Part shown: positions 1-5,943 of the stretch, piece by piece
Position numbering within the stretch: position 1 is the stretch's first letter
How the letters are laid out: the number at the start of each line of letters is the position of its first letter
DNA from: Chlamydiia bacterium
Lineage (GTDB): Bacteria > Chlamydiota > Chlamydiia > Chlamydiales > FEN-1388
DNA: 5,943 nt
Reading direction: 5' to 3'
Assembly (NCBI GenBank): GCA_003170575.1
Contig: PMZB01000285.1
Span: 1 to 5,943, forward strand
The notes under the pieces: generated by a model
The model's database searches: none
What the model saw: the letters and a program-made list of their open reading frames with translations, nothing else
What the model was told of the DNA's origin: nothing
Program-made: the position numbers and the translations under genes

Positions 1-1
1 G

Positions 2-193
2 ACACAAGAAGTTGATATGTCTCTAAGAGAATATATTCTGGAAGAGAGATATGATCTTCAGTATTCCATCTACAAAAAAGCAGCGGAGGCAGCCTTTCCT
101 CAATACCCCTTTGGAGGCTTTTTCTTCGTTTTTGTGCGAAACCTTGCCCTAGGAAAAGAAAGTATTGTAGAAGGAGGTCAGGTGTGCCAATAG
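2..193 (+). CDS. recB: RecB-type exodeoxyribonuclease V beta subunit, C-terminal 63 codons (5' truncated by window edge)
   Basis: RecB is the 3'-5' helicase and the sole nuclease subunit of RecBCD, which unwinds and degrades double-stranded DNA ends and prepares them for RecA. Seen: an open frame entering from the left edge and ending in TAG at 191-193. Fragment residues 17-24 read YDLQYSIY, which fits the conserved QxxxY motif (Q20, Y24) at the end of the RecB nuclease domain. The PFGGFFFVFVRN strand that follows corresponds to the HFGGxxYLFLRG segment close to the C-terminus of known RecB proteins. The catalytic Asp/Lys residues and the helicase domains would lie upstream of the window. The stop overlaps the start of the downstream recD gene by 10 bases, which supports the identification. 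A related AddA or other PD-(D/E)XK helicase-nuclease tail is the main alternative, but the RecD neighbour makes RecB much likelier. Confidence 0.85.
   Translation, partial: TQEVDMSLREYILEERYDLQYSIYKKAAEAAFPQYPFGGFFFVFVRNLALGKESIVEGGQVCQ
171..178 (+). promoter_or_regulatory. Shine-Dalgarno sequence of recD, inside the recB coding tail
   Basis: AAGGAGGT is an essentially full match to the anti-Shine-Dalgarno sequence and ends 5 bases before the GTG at 184. It decides the recD start: the next in-frame ATG is only at codon 44. Because it lies within the last codons of recB, ribosomes finishing recB can reinitiate directly on recD. Confidence 0.85.
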
Positions 194-1695
194 AGCTTCT
201 TCAAGAACTTTTCCAGCAAGGAAGAGTTGATCAATTGGATGTAGATATATGTAAGAGCTTTGCCCCATCAAAGATTTTAGGACTGTATCTCTCCCGAGCT
301 TTTAGAGCTGGGTTTATGTCTGTGGAAGTTGGTGAAAAATGCACCCCGTCAGTTGAAATCATATTCCTTGATGATACGATGCAAGCCCCTTCAAAGGAGC
401 TTGGAGAGGTCTTAGAGAAGGCTATTGTAGAGGAGTTTAGAGCAAAGAGGTTTCCCCCGGAATGTATCAAGGCAGATGGCCCCAAAGTATCGTTTCCGTA
501 TGCTCAGGCAATTGAAAACTCAATAGTAACGAACATCAAGAAGATTGCATGTGCCCAGCCAGATGTGTGTTTGGATGAGAAAAAGATCCCTCAAATTTTA
601 GATTGCTCTTCTCTTCATCCTGATCAAAGAAAAGCGGTGGAGATTCTTCTTACAACATCATGCGGCTTTTTAACTGGCGGGCCTGGCACTGGAAAAACCT
701 TAACTGCAGGCGTATGGCTTGAGGCGCTTAAAAAAAGCGCATTATCGCCAGTGTATGTCGGCCTTGCCGCCCCTACGGGGCGCGCCGCGAAAACGCTTGC
801 AGCTTCACTCCAAAAAACTTTCGGGGAAAATGCTTCTTTTGATGTGCAGACAATCCACCGCCTCATATTAAGCCCCTTTTCCCATGTTCCCTACAATGTG
901 CTCATAGTAGATGAGTGCTCGATGATCGATTCAGCGCTTTTTGCAAAGCTTCTTAAAGTAATTCGTCCAGGCACAAGAGTTCTTTTCTTGGGAGACAAGG
1001 ACCAGCTGCCTCCCATTGATCCAGGACAGCCCTTTGCACAACTTCTTACATCTTTTCCCCAAGGCGCGAAAAAAGCTCATCTTTCTGTTTCTTTTCGCAC
1101 GGAATCAAAAGAGATCTTGGAAGTGGCTCGGGCCTTTTTGCAGGGAGAACCTTCTCGAAAACATACTGGTGCAGTCTCTTACTTCAACATAAAAGAGCTA
1201 GGCACCCTTATAGAGAAATTCATAGTTGAGCCGTGGGAGAGGGCAACCACACTTAATGATGCCAATGCCGCCTTAAAAGACACAATCCTTTTAACGCCAA
1301 CGCGCGTTGGACCGCTAGGCACACAAGAGATCAACCGGTTTGTTCATTTCAGAAGGAAAAAAAATTCGCTTACCCCTGTTGTCTTCTTAAAAAATAATCA
1401 CGAGCTTGGCGTGATGAATGGCGATTTAGGAATTTTAGAAAAAGGACATCCGCTGGAGCATATCTACAGCCTTGAATTAAAAATTCCGGCAGCCATTTGT
1501 CCACAGTTTGAAGAGGCATATGCCATGAGTGTGCATAAGAGCCAGGGTAGCGAGTTTTATCGGGTCATCCTTGTGCTCCCGCCGCATGCCATCTTTACTC
1601 CCAACCTTCTTTACACGGCTGCCACACGTGCACGAGGGGAACTCATTATTGTGTCGGAAAATTATCCAACATCGCTTATTTGCGCATACAACTGA
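184..1695 (+). CDS. recD: RecD-type exodeoxyribonuclease V alpha subunit, 5'-3' DNA helicase
   Basis: RecD is the 5'-3' superfamily-1B motor of RecBCD and works with RecB on broken DNA ends in the cytoplasm. Seen: Walker A GGPGTGKT at residues 165-172, motif Ia APTGRAAK at 196-203, Walker B VDE with D243/E244, motif III GDKDQLPP at 270-277, motif IV SFRT with R305, LLTPTR at 369-374, MNGDLGIL at 411-418, motif V around AMSVHKSQGSEF (447-458), and motif VI LLYTAATRAR (475-484, R482). All expected ATPase residues are intact. Residues 1-140 form the poorly conserved N-terminal domain, which in E. coli contacts RecC. At 503 residues it is shorter than E. coli RecD (608) and lacks the long N-terminal region of RecD2. 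The GTG start is set by the strong upstream Shine-Dalgarno sequence and overlaps the end of recB. The 3' end overlaps the convergent large gene by 34 bases. No recC is visible, so complex membership is inferred from the recB neighbour. Confidence 0.95.
   Translation: MPIELLQELFQQGRVDQLDVDICKSFAPSKILGLYLSRAFRAGFMSVEVGEKCTPSVEIIFLDDTMQAPSKELGEVLEKAIVEEFRAKRFPPECIKADGPKVSFPYAQAIENSIVTNIKKIACAQPDVCLDEKKIPQILDCSSLHPDQRKAVEILLTTSCGFLTGGPGTGKTLTAGVWLEALKKSALSPVYVGLAAPTGRAAKTLAASLQKTFGENASFDVQTIHRLILSPFSHVPYNVLIVDECSMIDSALFAKLLKVIRPGTRVLFLGDKDQLPPIDPGQPFAQLLTSFPQGAKKAHLSVSFRTESKEILEVARAFLQGEPSRKHTGAVSYFNIKELGTLIEKFIVEPWERATTLNDANAALKDTILLTPTRVGPLGTQEINRFVHFRRKKNSLTPVVFLKNNHELGVMNGDLGILEKGHPLEHIYSLELKIPAAICPQFEEAYAMSVHKSQGSEFYRVILVLPPHAIFTPNLLYTAATRARGELIIVSENYPTSLICAYN
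724..782. repeat. Two adjacent short inverted repeats within recD
   Basis: The first, 724-740, has perfect 6-bp arms (GCGCTT / AAGCGC) around five A residues. The second, 768-782, has perfect 6-bp arms (CGCCCC / GGGGCG) around a 3-base loop. Both lie in codons around helicase motif Ia, so the second can be explained partly by the coding constraint of the APTGR motif. No U-tract follows either, so they are not terminators. Whether they form in the mRNA is unknown. Confidence 0.4.
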
Positions 1696-4600
1696 TGTGT
1701 GTCAAGGTAAAGGTCCATTTTCTCCGCCTTTTCTTTTATAGCCGGGAACGCAGGGTCCTTGGAAAGCGAAGACACAGATTTTAAAAGTGATGTTGGTTCT
1801 GAAATATTCTCAATACTCTCAAAAACCTCTTTTTTTGCAGTGTCTATCGTTATTTCCATCTCTTCCAGAGCCTTCTTTTGTGCTTCTTGAAAGACTAAAG
1901 CTTTTGACGCTTCTTTTTGAAGCCTATTGCAAAAGCTTTTTGCCCCTAATTTATCATGAAAAGCAAGGCCGAGGAGGGACTTGACCATAAGGTCTGGGGG
2001 CAGTGGTTTTACGCCTACTCGAACTGGACCAGCTTCAATTGCTTCATCAACCCCAGACACGCCCGCAGGAGCATTTCCACGAATACGTTGGAGAGCGCCT
2101 GTTATTGCCTGAAGGGAGGGCTGTGGATGAAGTATTGGGTCATTTTTCTTTTTTGCGATAGTTTGAAGAGGTGAACTAAAAAGGGCTGCGCAAGAATCGG
2201 GCCGTTTTCCATAGTATTTGGTCATAACCTTTTGAATCTCATCATAGGGATCGGCACTTTCTGCAACAGCATTTAACCCTTCTATCCCCCCAAAAATTTC
2301 AAGAAGCCCAAGCACTGCTTCATTTTCTTGAAGCGCAGCTTCCTTTGTTAGAGGCTCTAATAGAGGCTCGTGGATAGTATCAAGGGCTTCTGCAAGAACC
2401 TGTTTTCGCAAATCTTCAATGTTTGACTCAAAAGAGATAGGAATGTCTTGAACCAAAGTTTTAATCTTTGATTGGAGAAAAAAGATGGCAGATTGTTTGG
2501 AAGGAAGGGTGCCTAAACTTTTCTCCAGCAGGGAAGAAAGTGTTTGAACGTCGACCTTTAACACCTCTTCAAGCAAATGTTGCTTTTTCCGCACCACTTT
2601 CTTTTTAAGCCTGGCTAACTCTCTTGTGTGCGAAAACTGAGCTGCGGTTACCATTGATTTTGCAAAGAGCTTTTCCTTTTTTAAAAGGTTGTGCGCTGAT
2701 GCTTGTTCTTCAGGAGCTAGTGTAGAGATGCGGTTTATTTCCTCGGGACTTGGCTCTATGAGCGAAGCAGCTTTTGGCCCAAGGTAAAATCGAACGGGCG
2801 TGGGGGACGGCTCTGTTTGCTTGGAAAGGCTAGTCCTTTGCCGCCGCATGTTTTGGTAAATGGCATAGCTTGGTGCAATATCGCCCGGATACAGGATAAA
2901 TTGACCTTTTACCAATCGTTCATTGCTAAAGATGCCAAAATCCCCTCCCACACTATCTTGAGCATAGAAGCAGACAACCTGTGGTTTTTCTACTAAACTA
3001 TGATAAACTTTCGTGAACTCTTCCATGGAATATGTTTTCCATTCTCTTCCATCTTTTGAAAAGTGAGCTTGGGTGACTCCATCACTATCGCGAAATAGTA
3101 TTGCAGAGCGCTCATCTGGAAACGTTTCGCTCATCTTTACTTCAAGCACTCCAGTAAATTCTGGTGTCAAAGTAAATTCTGGCATCTCAACAAGAAGGCT
3201 TGTGCCTTTCTGTTTAGGAAAGGTTTGGATATCTTTAAAAAGAAAGCTGATTTGCTCTGCCGGATCTTTTTCTGGAAGATCTTTTAGCTCAATATTTCTC
3301 TGCCATTCTCTGGTAATATTTGAGATAAGTTCTTGCCTTGTTTTGGTAAGAGTCTCAATTTTTTTTCTGTAATATTCTACGAGGGCTTCTTGACCTTCAG
3401 AAGAGGAGATTTCCTCCATCTTTTTGGTGTAGTGTTGAATGGTGTTATCAAGCGTTTCCAGATTTGGAGTAGCTGACATATTGACAACTCGAGGGCATCC
3501 ATATTGGAAAAAAAGCTCATCCTGAATGGAAGAGAGGGTTTGGGCGCCAGAGGCGTCTTTAGATAGTACTGAATAGGCTTGGCTGTCATACTCATCCATA
3601 AGGAAAAAGGTTTTTCGTAGGTGTGCGAGGTGTTTTTTGGGGATGCCATTTTCCATAAGCTGTGACAAATCTTTAGCTGTAATCCAGAAGTGCTGAGTTT
3701 CTCGGTTTTTTAAGGAGGAAAGCTGTTCCCAGGAGGTTAGGCGCTTCCATCCCTTCTCTGACTGGGGAAAGGGGGCTACATGAAGAACCATAGGCACAGG
3801 TAAAGAAACGATCTCTGGAGCAAGCTTTGACATGGTTGTTTTGCCTGATCCAGTTTCATTGCAGATAGAAACTGTTTTTCCGGATTCGATACACCCTATC
3901 ATCTTGGCAAGCATCTCAACTTGATTTGTGCCAATCACACTCTCTTTTAAAAAGCCTCCTTTGTCATCTCCATGGGCAGGCCGCATAAGATGGAGCACAT
4001 TTCGGAGTATTGCAACTTGTGTCTCTAAGGTCTCTCCGCCTAAAGCGGCAATTTCTTCTGCACTTACCGCTCCTTCAATAAATTTTGCAGCAGAGTTATC
4101 TGCAGGTGTTGTGGCGCGCCTCATAAGCACCACGTATGGGTACACATAGTCGCGCAAAAGAACAAGCCCTCCATCCGCATATGTATCCAGGAGCCTTTTG
4201 AACGCTGGTCCTCCTTCTTGAGATGCCTTGACAATTGCTTCAAAATCAAGTGGCGGGAGTTGTGATTTAAAGATTTCAGAAATTTGCTGTGCATATCGAC
4301 GTGCTTGTTCGACCCCTTGTTCCCACATTTCACCTGGGAGGGGTTCATGGAAAAGTTCTCCCCAGGAAAATTTTTGAAGAGCTTCAAGAGGAGAAAGAGA
4401 ACTTGGCTGCAGGGTAAAACGCTCTCCTAAAGATGGTTTGCGCCCTTTTGTTATTTGCTTTGCTTCGCGTAGAGCAACTTGGCGCGCCTCTTCAAGAGAG
4501 TTAAGAAGAGAGGGTATGTCAAAATTCTTTTTAAGGTTTCCAGCAAGCTCCCTTGAAGCGCCTTTAAACCCCCATAAGGAGTACCTTTCTCCTACGCCAA

Positions 4601-5930
4601 TATGAACAGGCTCCTTTTCTTTTTCTTTATCTTTTGCTACTGAAGATTTTGCTCTTTCTTCTTCCTCCATTCGAGTTAAGAATCTAGACCCAACAAAAAA
4701 CTGGTATAATCTCCGAAAGTTGTTATAACGAGCTGCCTCCTGAGCATCATGAGGGGGAGTTTGTCCCAATGTTTTGATAAGATCTGGAAAGTGTTTTGCC
4801 AGTTTTCGAAAATCTTTTCTAAATGCTACGGTTTCTCGAAATGTATGGGAAGAAAGGGCAAAAAGCAGAATCAGTGTGACTGTGTCAAGATGATCTACAA
4901 GGGTAGTTTTATCTATGGTGTGGCAGAGCTGTTGTAGGATTTCTTGATCTGTTTTTTCTTCTCCTTCTTCTCTCCAAGGCTGATCAGATGGAAACTTTGT
5001 GATAGTGATAGGATTATCCTCCCATCTGAATGCAGCATATTGTTCAAGAAGGGTTTGAAGGGCTGCAGCGGCATTTGGGTCAATTGAAGAAGGAAGAGTT
5101 GCAGTTCGAAGAAAAGCGATCTTATTGCGAAGAGAGGAATCATTGGAGATAAGTTTAAAGAGTGAGAAAAACTCCTCTGGAAGAGAAGTGGACCTCTTTT
5201 CTTTTATGTAAAAGCGCAGAAAAATCTCTTGAGCCATTTTTACGCTTATTTCACTTGGCGCTTCCTTCATCAAAAGATATAGGCTTCTGCCAAGAGCCAG
5301 CCACTCATCATCTGAAAGCGGGAATTGAGTAAGACTCTTTTGGTATAGGGCTGAGCTTATTTTTTCGCAGTCAGCGCGTGTTTCATTCGTGAGAGGCAGC
5401 TCTAAAATAAAGCAAGTGTTGACACCTCTCGCTGCTTCAGCAAGCTCTCCTGTATAAAGAGAAGGTATTTCTACCACGCTTGCGTTCAGCGGAGAAAGCG
5501 GGGCAATTGTGCTCGGCTGCACTTCTAGGGCAAGGTTTTCCTCTTCCACAAGAACAGCTTGTTCAGGTTTTATTCTTGGTTCTGCTGTGAGAGCTTTTTC
5601 CCACACACGTTTATAAATCGTTTTTATCTCGCCTCTTTCGTCAGCACCCATTCGTCGCATAAGATAATCAATGTCGGTAAGGAAAGGGATATCTTTTGAT
5701 TCAAAATTTTTTTCTACCTGTTCGAGGAACTGTTTGATAATGCTGGTAATTTGCTCTTTTTCATCAGTTGCACAAGGCACTTTCCCGCCCAAAAGACCAC
5801 TAAGAGCCGTATGCTTATAAAGAGCTCCACCTAAAACAGGTACGCCTGTAAGCCCTGGCTGAGTAGAGAGATACTCCGAACTTTTTATATGAGCCAGTTG
5901 CTCTAAATCTTGTCGAAAAGAAAGAGTCAT
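1662..5930 (-). CDS. Large SF2 helicase/translocase-like ATPase, 1422 residues, family unassigned
   Basis: I do not recognise a named family. Seen in the second half: Q670 in NQVEML (a Q-motif-like position 27 residues before the Walker lysine), Walker A NETGSGKT at 691-698 (K697), motif Ia candidate HVAPFPQ at 717-723, DEYD box at 779-782, SAT at 819-821, a motif IV candidate AILFRDSDG at 943-951, a motif V candidate SVGGDFG at 993-999, and motif VI QNMRRQR at 1026-1032. The order and spacing fit two RecA-like lobes of an SF2 nucleic-acid or protein translocase. An insert (about 824-942) between SAT and motif IV starts with a coiled coil. Residues 1-420 are mostly predicted helical and unassigned; a charged linker (422-440) joins them to another unassigned part. 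The C-terminal 350 residues look helical, with a basic stretch near RLKKKVVRKK. No signal peptide or membrane segment is seen, so it is probably cytosolic. The motif V/VI arrangement recalls the DUF3638/DUF3645 ATPases of eukaryotes and Chlamydiae (weak, from memory). The ATG at 5930 has a GAGG 6 bases upstream, but the frame stays open to the window edge. Confidence 0.85.
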   Translation of the reverse strand: MTLSFRQDLEQLAHIKSSEYLSTQPGLTGVPVLGGALYKHTALSGLLGGKVPCATDEKEQITSIIKQFLEQVEKNFESKDIPFLTDIDYLMRRMGADERGEIKTIYKRVWEKALTAEPRIKPEQAVLVEEENLALEVQPSTIAPLSPLNASVVEIPSLYTGELAEAARGVNTCFILELPLTNETRADCEKISSALYQKSLTQFPLSDDEWLALGRSLYLLMKEAPSEISVKMAQEIFLRFYIKEKRSTSLPEEFFSLFKLISNDSSLRNKIAFLRTATLPSSIDPNAAAALQTLLEQYAAFRWEDNPITITKFPSDQPWREEGEEKTDQEILQQLCHTIDKTTLVDHLDTVTLILLFALSSHTFRETVAFRKDFRKLAKHFPDLIKTLGQTPPHDAQEAARYNNFRRLYQFFVGSRFLTRMEEEERAKSSVAKDKEKEKEPVHIGVGERYSLWGFKGASRELAGNLKKNFDIPSLLNSLEEARQVALREAKQITKGRKPSLGERFTLQPSSLSPLEALQKFSWGELFHEPLPGEMWEQGVEQARRYAQQISEIFKSQLPPLDFEAIVKASQEGGPAFKRLLDTYADGGLVLLRDYVYPYVVLMRRATTPADNSAAKFIEGAVSAEEIAALGGETLETQVAILRNVLHLMRPAHGDDKGGFLKESVIGTNQVEMLAKMIGCIESGKTVSICNETGSGKTTMSKLAPEIVSLPVPMVLHVAPFPQSEKGWKRLTSWEQLSSLKNRETQHFWITAKDLSQLMENGIPKKHLAHLRKTFFLMDEYDSQAYSVLSKDASGAQTLSSIQDELFFQYGCPRVVNMSATPNLETLDNTIQHYTKKMEEISSSEGQEALVEYYRKKIETLTKTRQELISNITREWQRNIELKDLPEKDPAEQISFLFKDIQTFPKQKGTSLLVEMPEFTLTPEFTGVLEVKMSETFPDERSAILFRDSDGVTQAHFSKDGREWKTYSMEEFTKVYHSLVEKPQVVCFYAQDSVGGDFGIFSNERLVKGQFILYPGDIAPSYAIYQNMRRQRTSLSKQTEPSPTPVRFYLGPKAASLIEPSPEEINRISTLAPEEQASAHNLLKKEKLFAKSMVTAAQFSHTRELARLKKKVVRKKQHLLEEVLKVDVQTLSSLLEKSLGTLPSKQSAIFFLQSKIKTLVQDIPISFESNIEDLRKQVLAEALDTIHEPLLEPLTKEAALQENEAVLGLLEIFGGIEGLNAVAESADPYDEIQKVMTKYYGKRPDSCAALFSSPLQTIAKKKNDPILHPQPSLQAITGALQRIRGNAPAGVSGVDEAIEAGPVRVGVKPLPPDLMVKSLLGLAFHDKLGAKSFCNRLQKEASKALVFQEAQKKALEEMEITIDTAKKEVFESIENISEPTSLLKSVSSLSKDPAFPAIKEKAEKMDLYLDTHQLYAQISDVG

Positions 5931-5936
5931 ATAATG

Positions 5937-5940
5937 CCTC
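5937..5940 (-). promoter_or_regulatory. Probable ribosome-binding site of the large ATPase gene
   Basis: On the minus strand GAGG stands 6 bases before the ATG at 5930-5928, a suitable Shine-Dalgarno position. Only 13 bases of upstream sequence are available, none of the in-frame upstream codons is a stop, and no promoter can be judged. This motif is the main reason for accepting the ATG as the start. Confidence 0.55.
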
Positions 5941-5943
5941 GAT

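Noticed and set aside
724..740. GCGCTT-A5-AAGCGC hairpin considered as an intrinsic terminator
   Set aside because: It has only 6-bp arms, lies in the middle of recD, and no T-tract follows on either strand.
231..866. Minus-strand open frames opposite recD
   Set aside because: They are reverse-strand shadows of conserved RecD sequence, including the Walker A region, with no independent signals.
1529..1741. 70-codon plus-strand open frame across the recD 3' end
   Set aside because: It is a +1-frame reading overlapping the conserved RecD motifs V and VI and the large gene; no domain or ribosome-binding site.
1787..2174. Two plus-strand open frames opposite the 3' part of the large gene
   Set aside because: They lie wholly antisense to a long intact coding frame, their translations lack recognisable domains, and no good Shine-Dalgarno sequence precedes them.
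3073..3372. 99-codon plus-strand open frame
   Set aside because: It is antisense to the ATPase insert region, has a serine-rich low-complexity translation typical of a shadow frame, and no start signal.
4121..5143. Minus-strand open frames of 76 and 88 codons
   Set aside because: They are out-of-frame readings on the same strand as the large gene, which is uninterrupted there; no frameshift is suggested.
1..5943. CRISPR array, insertion sequence ends, tRNA or rRNA
   Set aside because: No regularly spaced repeats, terminal inverted repeats with a transposase, or RNA-gene signatures were seen; coding sequence fills nearly the whole window.

Overview
The window holds two transcription units that converge and overlap, with essentially no non-coding sequence. 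Moderate G+C (mid-40s percent by eye), tightly packed genes, a RecBCD-type recombination pair and a very large ATPase without a standard name would suit an obligate intracellular bacterium of the Chlamydiae (parachlamydia-like rather than Chlamydia proper). That placement is a guess from gene style and recalled family resemblance; no phylogenetic marker is present.

Positions 1-193 (+) carry the last 63 codons of a RecB-type helicase-nuclease, recognised by the C-terminal nuclease signature YDLQYxxY and a following Gly-Gly-Phe strand. Its stop codon overlaps by 10 bases the GTG start of the next gene, a complete RecD-type helicase of 503 residues (184-1695, +). A near-perfect Shine-Dalgarno sequence sits inside the recB tail. 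The two proteins should be translationally coupled subunits of one DNA-end-processing enzyme; a recC gene is not in view.

Positions 1662-5930 (-) are one uninterrupted gene for a 1422-residue protein. It has a convincing set of superfamily-2 helicase/translocase-like motifs in its second half (Walker A, DEYD box, SAT, a GGD motif V candidate and QxxRRxR), preceded by about 660 residues, mostly predicted helical, that I cannot assign, and interrupted by a coiled-coil plus strand-rich insert. It does not match a named helicase family that I can place with confidence. It ends by running 34 bases into the 3' end of recD on the opposite strand. This protein is the part of the window most likely to be undescribed.

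There are no RNA genes, CRISPR arrays, insertion sequences, attachment sites or convincing intrinsic terminators. The only intergenic sequence is the last 13 bases, which contain the ribosome-binding site of the large gene; promoters of both units lie outside the window.
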